Shown here: in pieces, positions 1 through 9,316 of the stretch
Layout: each line of letters opens with the position of its first letter
Numbering within the stretch: position 1 is the stretch's first letter
Notes under the pieces: generated by a model
Seen by the model: only the letters and a program-made list of their open reading frames with translations
Database searches by the model: none
What the model was told of the DNA's origin: nothing
Assembly (NCBI GenBank): GCA_019637355.1
Contig: JAHBVT010000001.1
Location: forward strand, 2,821,192 to 2,885,191
Reading direction: 5' to 3'
From: Gemmatimonadaceae bacterium
GTDB taxonomy: Bacteria > Gemmatimonadota > Gemmatimonadetes > Gemmatimonadales > Gemmatimonadaceae
DNA length: 64,000 nt
Made by a program: the position numbers and the translations under genes

Positions 1-992
1 ACGAACAGCCATTCCGTGTTCGTGAGATGGCCCGGCGCGCCGACCAGCTCACCGCTGCGCGAGAAGATCCCGATCTTCGCGCCGACGTAGCGCTTGGAGG
101 GCACGGGCAGGCCCGCCACGTCGCCGAAGCGCGCCGAGAGCATCGCGTGAATGCCAGGCAGCGGATGGAAGCCTTCGTCGGAGAACGAGAGGATCACGTG
201 CCGCGCCTCGACGCCGTCGATGACCGCCTGGAGCGCCGCGGCGGCCTCGCCGCGCAGGTTGAATGCACTGCGCGTGCGGCGGCAGTCCTCGCGCTTGTTG
301 GCGATGCCGTACGTCGGCGGCGCGTCGCCGCGCACCAACGTCTCCCACACGTGATAGTTGCGATAGTACGAGTGCTGATTGTACGGCGGGTCGAGATAGG
401 CCACGTCGTAGCGCCCGCCGCGCACCGCTTGCGTGGCATCCCTGCGCAATGCCACACCGGCGCCGGGTAGCAGGTTCGGCATCCGCAGTCGCAACGGACG
501 ATGGCTGCGCGCGGACCATTCCTTGAGATAGGCCATCTGCAGACCGGTAGTGGAATCCACGCGGTCGGTGGCCTCGAGCAGCGCCGTGAGCAGGACGGCG
601 CGTTCGGTGGCGTCGTCGGTAATCGTCTCGATGCGTGTACGGATGGCATCCACGCGCATCCCGTTGGCCGGCTGCACATAACGGGCGTCTTCGCAGAACG
701 TGCGCGTGAAGTAGCCGCGGACGCCGGGCAGCGCGTTCAGCTCCTCCAGCATCGCCGCGAGGGCATCGTGCCGCAGCGTCCGGGCGTCGGCCTGGATGTA
801 CGCCTGCGCCAGGACCTCGCTATAGCTGGCGAGGTCGTTGGCGGTGACGTGCAGGCCGGCGCGCTTGAGGCCTTGGGCCACCCGCGTCGTGCCCGTGAAC
901 AGATCCAGTGCGCGGCGCGCCCCCGGAATCGCCTGCGCCAGCGCGACGATCCGCGGCACCAGCCGCCGCTTTGAGCCCAGGTACTTGATCAC
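1..992 (-). CDS. D12-class adenine-specific DNA methyltransferase, partial
   Basis: N6-adenine DNA methyltransferase that transfers methyl from S-adenosylmethionine to adenine in a specific DNA site. The minus frame is open from a GTG at 992 to the window edge, about 330 codons, so the C-terminus is missing. It starts MIKYLGSKRRLVPRI, the usual opening of D12 enzymes, with a SAM-binding stretch DLFTGTTRVAQGL near residue 35 and the catalytic DPPY motif inside YLDPPYNQHSYYRNYH at about residue 197. An in-frame TAG lies just upstream, and CTG is the only earlier start option. No clear ribosome-binding site is visible. It is divergent from fadN and no restriction gene is seen beside it, so it may be an orphan, although the left side is cut off. 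The target site cannot be read from sequence. Confidence 0.88.
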   Translation of the reverse strand, partial: MIKYLGSKRRLVPRIVALAQAIPGARRALDLFTGTTRVAQGLKRAGLHVTANDLASYSEVLAQAYIQADARTLRHDALAAMLEELNALPGVRGYFTRTFCEDARYVQPANGMRVDAIRTRIETITDDATERAVLLTALLEATDRVDSTTGLQMAYLKEWSARSHRPLRLRMPNLLPGAGVALRRDATQAVRGGRYDVAYLDPPYNQHSYYRNYHVWETLVRGDAPPTYGIANKREDCRRTRSAFNLRGEAAAALQAVIDGVEARHVILSFSDEGFHPLPGIHAMLSARFGDVAGLPVPSKRYVGAKIGIFSRSGELVGAPGHLTNTEWLF

Positions 993-1120
993 CTGCCCAA
1001 GGTAGGGTTGCGCGGCACCGCCAGCCAGTGACGGACGCTACATTCCAAGACGGCCCGAGCCCTGCGACGGCCGCGGAGGCCACCCCTCCCCCCGCATCAC
1101 ATTTTCGATTCGGAGTCGCA

Positions 1121-3445
1121 ATGCGGATCACCTCGGTCGGCGTCATCGGCGCCGGCGCAATGGGAGCCGGCATCGCCGCCCTCGCGGCCTCGGCCGGCGT
1201 TCCCGTCGTCCTGCTCGACATCCCGGGCCGCGACGACCCAGCGCATCCAGACCGCTCGAAGCCAGCCCGCGACGGGCTCGAGCGCGCTCGCAAGGCCAAG
1301 CCCGCCGCGTTTATGGACGCCAAGGCCGCCGCCCTCATCACCGTCGGCAACACCGCCGACCACCTCGACCGCCTCGCGCACTGCGATTGGATCTGCGAGG
1401 CCATCATCGAGAAGCCCGCGCCCAAGCAGGAGCTCTTCGCCAAGCTCGAGCGCATCGCGCCGGACGCCATCGTCACGTCGAACACCTCGGGCATTCCGAT
1501 GTCCATCCTGCTCGAGGGCCGCTCGGCGCGCTTCCGCGAGCGATTCCTCGGGACGCACTACTTCAATCCGCCGCGGTATATGCACCTGCTCGAACTCATC
1601 CCGACGGATGAGACGGTGCCTGCGGCGCTCAATGCCATCCGCCACTTCCAGGAGCGCATCCTCGGCAAGGGCATCGTGCTGGCCAAGGACGTGCCCGGTT
1701 TCGTCGCCAACCGACTCGGCGTGCACGGGATGGTCGTGGCCGGTCGCTTGATGCTGCAGCACGACCTCAGCATCCCCGCGGTGGACACACTCACCGGCGC
1801 GCTCATCGGCCGTGCCAAGACGGCCACCTTCCGCACCGGCGACCTCTCCGGCCTCGACGTGCTCGTGCACGTGACCGCCGGCCTCTCGCAGACTACCGGC
1901 GAGGACCTCGCCCTCGTGCCCTTCGTGCACGAGTTGGTGAAGCAAGGCCGCCTGGGCGACAAGACCAAGCAGGGCTTCTATAAGAAGGACAAGAAGGACA
2001 TCCTCGCGCTCAACTGGAAGACGCTCGAGTACGAGAACCTCGGACGGTACTCCACGCCTGAGATCGACGCGGCGATGAAGCTGCCGCTCGCCGAGCGCCT
2101 GCGCGCCGCGCGGGATCTCGGCGGCGCCGATGGTGCCTTCCTCCGCGACCTGCTCGTGGCGCAGTGCCACTACGCTTGCACACTCGCGCCGAACCTCGCG
2201 TACAACCTCGCCGCGGTGGACCGTGCGATGGAGTGGGGCTACGGCTGGGAGCTCGGACCCTTCCGCGCGATGGACGCCTTCGGGTTGGACTGGTTGCGCG
2301 GCGAGATGCAGTCCCGCAGCCTCACCGTACCGCCGCTGCTCGCGCGCGCCGGAGAGCGCTTTTACGAAGAAGCCGGCAGCACCGCGACCATTCCTGCACT
2401 CGACTCCGACTCGCGCATCGCAGTGCCGGCGGTGCCGGGCCAAATCGCCCTGGCCGACCTGCGACGCGCCGGCCGCGTCATCAAGGAGAACGCCGAGGCG
2501 CGTTTGGTCGATCTCGGCGACGGCGTCGCCTGTCTGGAGTTCTGCGGCAAGATGAACACGCTCGGCGTCGGCGTGATGGAGATGGTCGCCGCATCGCTGG
2601 AGCACGTGGACAAGACCGGAATGCAAGGGCTGGTGATCGGCAACGACGATCCGCGCACGTTCACGGCCGGCGCCAACCTCGCCGCACCGCGCGCGCTACT
2701 CGAGAAGGGCGACTGGAAGTCGCTCGAAGCCATCACCAAGCGCTTCCAAGACACGGTGATGTCGTTCCGCTTCGCGCCGTTCCCGGTCGTGGCGGCACCC
2801 TTCGGGCTCACGCTCGGCGGTGGCTGTGAGATCTCGCTGCACTGCGACCGCATCCAGGCGCACGCTGAGCTGTATATGGGCTTGGTGGAAGTTGGCGTCG
2901 GCTTGATTCCCGGTGGTGGCGGGACCAAGGAGCTCGCCTTCCGCTTCACGAACGCGCTGTCGCCATACGACGAGGCCGATCCGTTCGAAGGTCTCAAGCG
3001 TGCGTTCAAGCTCATCGCGCTCGCGCAGACCAGCACCAGCGCGCACGAAGCGCGCGCGATGGGCTTCCTGCGTCCGGTGGCTGACCGCATCACGATGAAC
3101 CGCGACGTGCTCCTTGCCGACGCCAAGGCGCGCGTGCTCGATCTCGCCGCAGACTACGTGCCGCCGCAGCCGCGTCGGATGACGTCGATGGGCCGCGCGG
3201 CCGTCGCAAACCTCGACTACGCGCTCTGGAGCTTCAAGGAAGCCGGCCAGGCCTCGGACCACGATCTCCGCATCGGCCACGAGGTGGCGGTCATCCTCGC
3301 CGGCGGCGACGGACCGCCGCGCGACGTCACCGAGCAGGACCTGCTCGATCTCGAACGCGACGCCTTCCTTCGCCTGCTCGGCACGAAGGAGACGCAGGAG
3401 CGCATCGCCCACACCCTCGCCACCGGCAAGCCGCTGCGGAACTAA
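1121..3445 (+). CDS. fadN: 3-hydroxyacyl-CoA dehydrogenase / enoyl-CoA hydratase
   Basis: Bifunctional beta-oxidation enzyme that hydrates enoyl-CoA and oxidises 3-hydroxyacyl-CoA with NAD, in the cytoplasm. The dehydrogenase half is N-terminal, with the Rossmann motif [13 protein letters not shown] in the first 20 residues and SNTSGIPMS around residue 125. The crotonase half is C-terminal, with FTAGANL and [16 protein letters not shown] around residues 510-575. This order and the 774-aa length match FadN of Bacillus rather than FadB or FadJ, which have the hydratase first. I chose ATG 1121 because it opens straight into the Rossmann fold. An ATG-like extension from 1028 would add 31 low-complexity residues. 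fadA follows after 23 nt, as in fadNA operons. Confidence 0.93.
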   Translation: MRITSVGVIGAGAMGAGIAALAASAGVPVVLLDIPGRDDPAHPDRSKPARDGLERARKAKPAAFMDAKAAALITVGNTADHLDRLAHCDWICEAIIEKPAPKQELFAKLERIAPDAIVTSNTSGIPMSILLEGRSARFRERFLGTHYFNPPRYMHLLELIPTDETVPAALNAIRHFQERILGKGIVLAKDVPGFVANRLGVHGMVVAGRLMLQHDLSIPAVDTLTGALIGRAKTATFRTGDLSGLDVLVHVTAGLSQTTGEDLALVPFVHELVKQGRLGDKTKQGFYKKDKKDILALNWKTLEYENLGRYSTPEIDAAMKLPLAERLRAARDLGGADGAFLRDLLVAQCHYACTLAPNLAYNLAAVDRAMEWGYGWELGPFRAMDAFGLDWLRGEMQSRSLTVPPLLARAGERFYEEAGSTATIPALDSDSRIAVPAVPGQIALADLRRAGRVIKENAEARLVDLGDGVACLEFCGKMNTLGVGVMEMVAASLEHVDKTGMQGLVIGNDDPRTFTAGANLAAPRALLEKGDWKSLEAITKRFQDTVMSFRFAPFPVVAAPFGLTLGGGCEISLHCDRIQAHAELYMGLVEVGVGLIPGGGGTKELAFRFTNALSPYDEADPFEGLKRAFKLIALAQTSTSAHEARAMGFLRPVADRITMNRDVLLADAKARVLDLAADYVPPQPRRMTSMGRAAVANLDYALWSFKEAGQASDHDLRIGHEVAVILAGGDGPPRDVTEQDLLDLERDAFLRLLGTKETQERIAHTLATGKPLRN

Positions 3446-3468
3446 GCGGCGCAGGTCACGGAGATCAT

Positions 3469-4641
3469 ATGAAGACCGAAGTCGTGATCGTGAGCGCCGT
3501 CCGCACGGCGGTGGCTCGCGGCAAGAAGGATGGGGCGCTCGCCAGCGTGCACCCGGTGGACCTCTCGGCCACGGTGCTCAAGGCCGTGGTCGAGAAGGTG
3601 AAGCTCGACGCCAAGCACGTGGATGACGTCATCTGGGGCTGTGCGATGCCCGAGGCCGGCCAAGGCCTCAACGTCGCGCGCCTCAGCGTGCTGCGCGCCG
3701 GCTTCCCGGTGGACGTCAGTGCGATGACCATCAATCGCTTCTGCTCCAGCGGCCTGCAGAGCATCGCACTGGGCGCGCAGGCCATCCTCAGCGGAATGAA
3801 CGACGTGATCGTCGCCGGCGGCGTGGAGATGATGAGCGCGGTGCCGATGAGCGGCTTCCACACGCGGCTGCATCCGGAGCTTACCGAGGAGAACATCGGG
3901 ATGGGCTTCACCGCCGAGCGAGTGGCCAAGCGCTGGGGCATCTCGCGCGAGCAGCAGGACCAGTTCGCGCTGGACAGCCAGCAGAAGGCTGCCGCGGCGT
4001 GGTCGAAGGGCGTGTTCGCCAACGAGATCGTGCCGGTGCCGGTGGAACGCGTGCGCTGGGAAGGCGCCAAGGCGCATCGTGAGTCCGTCGCATTCGCCGC
4101 GGACGAGCTCGTGCGCGGGAGCACGACGCTCGAAGGCCTCGCCAAGCTGCCGCCGGCGTTCAAGCCTGGCGGCACCGTCACCGCAGGCAACGCCTCGCCG
4201 CTCAGCGACGGCGCGGCGGCGGTGCTGATGATGAGCGCCGCCAAGGCCAAGGAACTCGGCCTCAAGCCGCTGGCGCGCTTCGTGCACTTCGCCACGGCCG
4301 GCGTGGAGCCTGACGTGATGGGCATCGGGCCGGTGAAGGCCGTGCCCAAGGTGCTCGCGCGCGCGGGCCTCACGCTCGGCGACATCAAGCTCATCGAGTT
4401 CAACGAGGCCTTCGCGGCGCAGGCGCTGGCGGTGATCAAGGACCTCGAGATGGATACCTCGCGCGTCAACGTGAACGGCGGGGCGATCGCGCTCGGGCAT
4501 CCGCTCGGCGCCACCGGAGCCAAGCTCACCGTCCAGCTCGTGCACGAACTCGGGCGGCGCGGCGGCGGGCTCGGGATGGTGACGATGTGCATCGGCGGCG
4601 GGATGGGTGCCGCAGGTGTGTTTGAGGTTGTGTCAGCGTAG
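3469..4641 (+). CDS. fadA: acetyl-CoA C-acyltransferase (3-ketoacyl-CoA thiolase)
   Basis: Thiolase for the last step of beta-oxidation, cleaving 3-ketoacyl-CoA with CoA to acetyl-CoA and a shortened acyl-CoA. The 390-aa protein is full length. The acyl-carrying Cys92 lies in NRFCSSGLQ, His344 in [11 protein letters not shown], and the second catalytic Cys374 in [11 protein letters not shown] ribosome-binding site (cggag) sits before ATG 3469. It follows fadN by 23 nt and is probably co-transcribed. Its last 9 nt overlap the end of the convergent gene on the other strand. Confidence 0.95.
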   Translation: MKTEVVIVSAVRTAVARGKKDGALASVHPVDLSATVLKAVVEKVKLDAKHVDDVIWGCAMPEAGQGLNVARLSVLRAGFPVDVSAMTINRFCSSGLQSIALGAQAILSGMNDVIVAGGVEMMSAVPMSGFHTRLHPELTEENIGMGFTAERVAKRWGISREQQDQFALDSQQKAAAAWSKGVFANEIVPVPVERVRWEGAKAHRESVAFAADELVRGSTTLEGLAKLPPAFKPGGTVTAGNASPLSDGAAAVLMMSAAKAKELGLKPLARFVHFATAGVEPDVMGIGPVKAVPKVLARAGLTLGDIKLIEFNEAFAAQALAVIKDLEMDTSRVNVNGGAIALGHPLGATGAKLTVQLVHELGRRGGGLGMVTMCIGGGMGAAGVFEVVSA

Positions 4642-6093
4642 CGGCTCGTTCGCGACCGCCTCACGGGCCAGCCCCACCAGGGCCCAATACGGCGGCGGAT
4701 ACCCGCGCGCTGTACGCCAAGCCTCAGCGCCGCGCAGTACCTCGGCGCTGAGGCGGTCGTGCCGCGCGTTGTAACTCCGGTTGCGTAGCGCTGCCGCCGG
4801 AGTCATCCCCTCGGGGATTGGCCCCGCGCCACCGCTTCGCTCGCGCAGCCAACTCCAGCCCTTCAGTACGCGCGCGAGCGGCAACTGGTACCAGGGGTAG
4901 CGCAGTCGGTCACCGCGGTCGGCCCCCTCGAGCATTGCATCGGTCACCGCGTTGTCCACGTGGTCCTCGAACAGCGTCGCCGGATCGCGCCACTCCGCCG
5001 CCACGGCAAGCTGCGGGTCGTACTCGAGATCGCTCGGCTCCTGCGTCTCGAAGTGCCGCACGCCGAATGACCCCAACCACTGCCGCAGTCCTGGGCGCGA
5101 GATCGTCGACCGGCCCATCCACAGCGTCAAGCCCTGCGCGCGGTATCCCTGCGACGCCACCTCGGAACAGAAGAGCCGCGTGGGGTCCTCGTAGTCCATC
5201 GTGAAGTCGTACGGGATGTGCTCGCGGCGCGCGCGATCGAGCATCAACTGCGCGGCCTTGTGCGGCAGTTGCGGATCCGCCGTCAACGCGGGGAGATCGG
5301 CGCGCGGGCGCAACACCATCACGCGCAACTTCTTGTCCGCGAGGTATCCCTCGGCCGTGGTGATCGCGACTCCGAGTTCGATATGCGCTTCGATGACGGA
5401 CACCGCACGCGATGTGGCATCGATGTGCACGAGCGCGATATGCGAGAAGTTGCCCGGATGGTCGCTGCCGCGCGCAATGAGCGCCGAGGTCGGATAGCCA
5501 CCGCGCGACACGAGGATATCGCCTGAGTGCAGCGTCACGCCCTGCACCACGGCGCTCGGTGTCACCGACGGGACGTCGGCGCCCCGCAGCAGCGGCGCGA
5601 CAGCGCCCGGTTGCTGCAGCATCACTTCCTCGACAGCGGCCCGTCCACCATAGAGGGCGCGGTACAGCGCATCGCGCTGCGCGCGATCGCTGGGATCCCA
5701 GTCCACAGTGGCCTGCTTGGCCGCCGTACGCCACGCGGACTGCAGCGCCGCGAAGCGTGAGATCAGCGCGGCGCAGGGTGCGACGCGCGGAGCGAGCTGG
5801 AAGAAGCGCTGCGAGAGCGCGTCGAGTTGCGGCACCGTCGGACCGCGCAGAGCGGACACGGCCGACTCGAACGCCGTGAGCGCCGCGAGCGTCGCCGAGG
5901 AATCTGCGCACGCATTCGCCCTCGACTCAGTAAACGCTTCCTCGAGTGCAGTCCAGAGCGAGTCCCGCCCCCAGACGAACGGCGCTCCACCCTCCGGTAC
6001 CGGCGCGATCACAGGCTCCCGGGCCGGCACGACCAATACGAGCGCCGCGACCACTGCGACGCCGAGCGTGTAGCGGTTGGCGAGGGCGGACAC
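4633..6093 (-). CDS. YiiX/YebB-like permuted NlpC/P60 cysteine hydrolase, membrane-anchored
   Basis: Predicted cell-envelope hydrolase of the circularly permuted papain-like (YaeF/YiiX) group. The substrate is unknown; relatives are amidases or peptidases acting on lipids or peptidoglycan-like bonds. The 486-aa protein starts with a hydrophobic anchor ([13 protein letters not shown], residues 13-25). After an alpha-helical region of about 170 residues comes the catalytic module: GDILVSRGG, then the candidate catalytic His in [11 protein letters not shown] and the candidate Cys in [11 protein letters not shown], in permuted order. A C-terminal region of about 120 residues has no family I recognise. 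It is convergent with fadA with a 9-nt overlap. Confidence 0.75.
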   Translation of the reverse strand: MSALANRYTLGVAVVAALVLVVPAREPVIAPVPEGGAPFVWGRDSLWTALEEAFTESRANACADSSATLAALTAFESAVSALRGPTVPQLDALSQRFFQLAPRVAPCAALISRFAALQSAWRTAAKQATVDWDPSDRAQRDALYRALYGGRAAVEEVMLQQPGAVAPLLRGADVPSVTPSAVVQGVTLHSGDILVSRGGYPTSALIARGSDHPGNFSHIALVHIDATSRAVSVIEAHIELGVAITTAEGYLADKKLRVMVLRPRADLPALTADPQLPHKAAQLMLDRARREHIPYDFTMDYEDPTRLFCSEVASQGYRAQGLTLWMGRSTISRPGLRQWLGSFGVRHFETQEPSDLEYDPQLAVAAEWRDPATLFEDHVDNAVTDAMLEGADRGDRLRYPWYQLPLARVLKGWSWLRERSGGAGPIPEGMTPAAALRNRSYNARHDRLSAEVLRGAEAWRTARGYPPPYWALVGLAREAVANEPLR

Positions 6094-6291
6094 GAAGGCT
6101 GGTCGGATCTCAGGCTCGTGGTGTCAGGGGAGGAAGCGCGGACACGCAGGAACATACGCCGCGCCGCCCCAACGCGCGTGGCGGGCACGCCCCGCCCAGA
6201 CGGGTGGGGGAATTCCGTCGACAATTCGCTACCATACAGTGGAGCGCATTCCACGCGGAAACAGCGTGCATCAGAACCGCGTTGTCCCAAT

Positions 6292-6651
6292 ATGATGAGC
6301 CCTGCGATGACCGATTCGATGAGCGCCACGGACCGCCAGCTGCGATCGCTGGCGATGACCCGCGCCGCCAAACTCGACGCGATCGAGACCGAGATCCGCG
6401 CCCGTACGCCGCGCCCCTCAGCGCGGCTGCACATCTCGCTGTCGAATCCGCCCGTCCGCACAGCCTACGAGACGCAGATGCGCGTCGCCGGCAGCCGCGA
6501 CGACGTGCTCGACTTCGTCGCCGCGCTCTACGACGAGGTGAAGGGAATGGTCCGCCCCGACGGCACGCCGCCAATCTCCGTGCAGTCCATCGAGAGCGAG
6601 AGTAGCGAGCACATCCAGTTGCTGCTCGCGCGGGATCTCTACGAGGGTTGA
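6292..6651 (+). CDS. small hypothetical protein
   Basis: About 119 aa, rich in Ala, Arg and Glu, with no family I recognise. The reading frame is open and the codons are GC-rich like the neighbours. Candidate starts are clustered ATGs at 6292, 6295, 6307 and 6319. The sequence looks like a soluble, mostly helical protein (LRSLAMTRAAKLDAIETEI near the start, FVAALYDEVKGMV in the middle). It stands alone between two minus-strand genes. I rate it a likely gene because it has no larger overlapping competitor. Confidence 0.5.
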   Translation: MMSPAMTDSMSATDRQLRSLAMTRAAKLDAIETEIRARTPRPSARLHISLSNPPVRTAYETQMRVAGSRDDVLDFVAALYDEVKGMVRPDGTPPISVQSIESESSEHIQLLLARDLYEG

Positions 6652-6675
6652 GCGTTCACGTGGCGCGTCTCCGGC

Positions 6676-6996
6676 TCAGCGCACCACGCGCAACGCCGCC
6701 CGCTTCTGCTTGATCCCATCCTCGATCCACCCACACACGTAGTCACACAACCGAAAGATCTCCTCATTCGAGATCGCGTAGTACACGAAGGTCCCTTCCT
6801 TCCGACGCGTGACATACCCGCAGTCGAGCAACTGATGCAGGTGCTTCGACACATTCGCCTGCCCGAGGCCAGTCAGCTCCACCAGCTCCGTCACTGAGCG
6901 CTCGCCGTTACGCAGCGCCTGCAGCAACTGCAGGCGCGTCGGTTCGCCGAGGGCGCGGAAGTACTCCGCCACCTCGGTCATCAGTTCGGGAGACAT
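6676..6996 (-). CDS. ArsR-family transcriptional regulator
   Basis: Winged-helix repressor of 106 aa from ATG 6996, with FRALGEPTRLQLLQAL and the recognition helix QANVSKHLHQLLDCGYV. It is last in a minus-strand operon behind tauE and the cstB-like gene, so it likely represses its own operon through the palindrome at 9189-9204. It lacks the ELCVCDL metal motif of ArsR and SmtB. Cysteines are at 59, 84 and 88, the last two (CDYVC) in the C-terminal helix, and could sense persulfide or another thiol-reactive signal. The pattern is not the cysteine spacing of BigR/SqrR as I recall it. An upstream start at 7050 would overlap the previous gene and is less likely. Confidence 0.9.
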   Translation of the reverse strand: MSPELMTEVAEYFRALGEPTRLQLLQALRNGERSVTELVELTGLGQANVSKHLHQLLDCGYVTRRKEGTFVYYAISNEEIFRLCDYVCGWIEDGIKQKRAALRVVR

Positions 6997-7012
6997 ATTC
7001 GACTTGCGCACG

Positions 7013-8449
7013 TCACACCCCGGCGGTGGCGGTTTCGCGCACGACGGCATTGCCGGCCTGCTGCCAGGCGACGAAGCCGCCCGTCAGGTCAGTCGCGTCG
7101 GTCACGCCCAGCTTCTGCAGCACGCTCGTCGCGATCGCGGAGCGCGCACCGCTCTGGCACTGCACGATGATCGGCTTATCGCGTGGGATCTCGGCGAGCC
7201 GCTCCGGCAGGTAGCCCACGGGGATGTGCAACGAGCCCGGGAGATGGCCGGCCTCGTACTCCGAGCGGTTGCGCACATCGACCACGGTGACGTCACCGCG
7301 CGCGAGGCGCGGAGCCAGCGCCGCGACGTCCGTCTTGCGCACGGTGCCCAGCGGCTGGCCGCTCTTCTCCCACTCCCCGATCACCTGCGGGTCATACCAG
7401 GCCGCGACCTGGTCGAGTCCGATCATCGCGAGCTCGCGTACGGCTTTGGCGACGTCGGCCGCTGCGGCGATGAGATGGATGGCTTGATCGTACTTCACCA
7501 GCCAGCCGGCCCAGGTGGAGAAGCTCTTGTTGAGCGGGATGTTAATCGTGCCGGGGATGTGCCCCTTGGCGAAGTCGCTGGCGGAACGCAGGTCGAGCAC
7601 GGCGGCGTGCCCGGCGAGCGCAACGGCGAGCGCCTCGCGCGCGCCCTGCGCCGGCACGGTGAACCCGCCGAGGATGGGCGGGCCATCGCGGTTGATGCGC
7701 TTCATCTCGGCGAAGTACAGCGGCGGCTCCGGCTGCCCGGCCAGCACCATCTCCACGAAGTCCCGCTCGGTCGTCGTGCCCACCCCCCAGTTGAAGCGCT
7801 TCTCGTAGCCGACGGTGCTCGTCGGCACGGCGCCGAGCGACTTGCCGCAGGCCGAACCCGCCCCGTGGCCGGGCCACACCTGCAAGTAGTCGGGCAGCGC
7901 GCGGAAGCGCGCGAGCGAATGGAACAGCGTGCGCGCGCCGGCTTCCATCGTGCCCGCAGCCTTGGCGGCCTTCTCCAACAGGTCGGGGCGGCCGACGTCG
8001 CCGACGAACACGAAGTCGCCGGTAGCGATGCCCATCGGCTCGCTGGCGCCGGCCGTGTCGGTCACGACGAACGAGAGATGCTCGGGCGTATGGCCCGGCG
8101 TGTGCATCACCTCGATGCGGATGTTGCCGACCTTGATCACGTCGCCGTCGCGCAGCAGCGTCGCGCCGTCCGCCTTCGCGAAGGCGTACTGCCAGTCCTT
8201 GCCGCCCTCGGCGGAGAGGAAGAGCGTCGCACCGGTCCGCTTGGCGAGCTCGCGCGAGCCGGAGACGTAGTCGGCGTGGATGTGCGTCTCGGTCACGTGC
8301 GTGATGCGGAGCTTCTCGGTCGCCGCCGCGTCGATGTACTGCTGCACGTCGCGGTTGGCGTCGATCACCAGCGCTTCGCCGGTGGCGGCGCAGCCAATCA
8401 GGTAAGAGGCCTGCGCGAGACCGTCGTCGTAGAATCGCTTGAGGAACAT
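7013..8449 (-). CDS. persulfide dioxygenase-rhodanese fusion, CstB-like
   Basis: Predicted sulfide-detoxification enzyme that oxidises persulfide sulfur and transfers sulfane sulfur. The N-terminal metallo-beta-lactamase domain (about residues 1-240) carries the metal motif ETHIHADYVSG (H56, H58, D60), then HTPGHTPEH and GDFVFVGDVGRPDLL. Two rhodanese-like domains follow. The first (about 260-350) has HLIAAAAD where the active cysteine would be, so it looks like a pseudo-rhodanese. The second has the intact loop QCQSGARS with Cys431. This three-part layout and the 478-aa length match CstB of Staphylococcus. It sits 4 nt after tauE and 16 nt before arsR in one operon. Confidence 0.9.
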   Translation of the reverse strand: MFLKRFYDDGLAQASYLIGCAATGEALVIDANRDVQQYIDAAATEKLRITHVTETHIHADYVSGSRELAKRTGATLFLSAEGGKDWQYAFAKADGATLLRDGDVIKVGNIRIEVMHTPGHTPEHLSFVVTDTAGASEPMGIATGDFVFVGDVGRPDLLEKAAKAAGTMEAGARTLFHSLARFRALPDYLQVWPGHGAGSACGKSLGAVPTSTVGYEKRFNWGVGTTTERDFVEMVLAGQPEPPLYFAEMKRINRDGPPILGGFTVPAQGAREALAVALAGHAAVLDLRSASDFAKGHIPGTINIPLNKSFSTWAGWLVKYDQAIHLIAAAADVAKAVRELAMIGLDQVAAWYDPQVIGEWEKSGQPLGTVRKTDVAALAPRLARGDVTVVDVRNRSEYEAGHLPGSLHIPVGYLPERLAEIPRDKPIIVQCQSGARSAIATSVLQKLGVTDATDLTGGFVAWQQAGNAVVRETATAGV

Positions 8450-8453
8450 TGGG

Positions 8454-9188
8454 TCAGCCCTTGATGAGAAGGTAAATCGCGACCGCCACGAGCAGCGCGG
8501 CGAACGCGCGCTTGAGGGCGGTGTGCGGAACGCGTGTTGCGAATGCGGTGCCTACCAACAAGCCCGCGGCCGTGAAGCCGGCGAACCACGCCACCAAGTC
8601 CCACGGCACGTGCACGCTGCTGTGATACCCGGCGTAGCCGGCCAGCGTGTTGAGGACGATGACGAACAGCGACGTGCCGACGGCTTGGTGCATCGAAACG
8701 CCGGCGAGGAGCACCAGCGCCGGCACGAGCAGGAACCCTCCGCCCACGCCGACGAGGCCAGTGAGCGATCCGGCGGCGACGCCGACGAGCATCAGGATGC
8801 GTCGGCGGGGCGTCGCGATTGGTCGCTCGGGGAGCGCCGAGTTGCGGAACATCAGCACGGCGGCGACGAGCATCACGACGGCGAGCAGGCGGAGTTGGGT
8901 GTGGCCGGACAGGTGCCGTGCTGCGATCGCGCCGCCGTAGGCGCCGAGCATTGCGGCGAGCCCGAAGGGGATGGCGACGCGGAAGTTGACGTTGCCGTGG
9001 CGATAGTGCTGGACGACGCCGACGAGGGCGGCGCCGCCGACGATGGGGAGGCCCATCGCGATGGCGGTCTTGGTGTGGACGCCGAGGGCGAGGACGAGGA
9101 CGGGGACGGTGAGGATGGAGCCGCCGGCGCCGAGGAGGCCGAGGGTGACGCCTATCGCGAGCGCTAGGGCGGCGGCTATCGCTGTCAT
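8454..9188 (-). CDS. TauE/SafE-family sulfite/anion exporter
   Basis: Integral membrane exporter of 244 aa with about eight hydrophobic segments. The repeat motif GVTLGLLGAGGSILTVPVLV opens the N-terminal half, and GLVGVGGGFLLVPALVLLAG opens the second half, as is usual for TauE/SafE. It is first in the operon with the persulfide dioxygenase and ArsR regulator, which suggests export of sulfite or thiosulfate made by persulfide oxidation. The ATG at 9188 is only one base from the AT-rich palindrome and has no ribosome-binding site, so its mRNA may be leaderless. Confidence 0.9.
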   Translation of the reverse strand: MTAIAAALALAIGVTLGLLGAGGSILTVPVLVLALGVHTKTAIAMGLPIVGGAALVGVVQHYRHGNVNFRVAIPFGLAAMLGAYGGAIAARHLSGHTQLRLLAVVMLVAAVLMFRNSALPERPIATPRRRILMLVGVAAGSLTGLVGVGGGFLLVPALVLLAGVSMHQAVGTSLFVIVLNTLAGYAGYHSSVHVPWDLVAWFAGFTAAGLLVGTAFATRVPHTALKRAFAALLVAVAIYLLIKG

Positions 9189-9204
9189 ATAACTATATAG
9201 TAAT
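9189..9204. promoter_or_regulatory. candidate ArsR operator / promoter of the sulfur operon
   Basis: A 16-bp near-perfect palindrome, ATAACTATATAGTAAT, matches 14 of 16 positions on both strands and contains the perfect 10-mer ACTATATAGT. It is an AT-only island in very GC-rich DNA and ends next to the tauE start codon. Position, symmetry and base content fit an ArsR-family operator overlapping a -10 element. Which protein binds it is inference. Confidence 0.65.
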
Positions 9205-9222
9205 ATACATTAGCCCGTGGTC

Positions 9223-9304
9223 AAGGTGGGAGAGGGGAGGTGGGAGGGGGGTGACGGGGGGGAGAGGGGAGAGGGGAGATAGATGGGAGAGGGGAGATGG
9301 GGGG
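9223..9304. repeat. homopurine G/A tract with GGGAGAGG units
   Basis: About 80 bases that are almost entirely G and A on the plus strand, built from imperfect repeats of GGGAGAGGGGAGAT-like units. It lies between the sulfur operon and the divergent DUF1295 gene. The many G-runs could form G-quadruplex or triplex DNA. I see no coding signal in it. Confidence 0.7.
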
Positions 9305-9316
9305 TACATTTTGGGG

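Noticed and set aside
1097-2626. Minus-strand frame of 509 codons inside fadN
   Set aside because: Shadow of a conserved enzyme, with no recognisable motifs.
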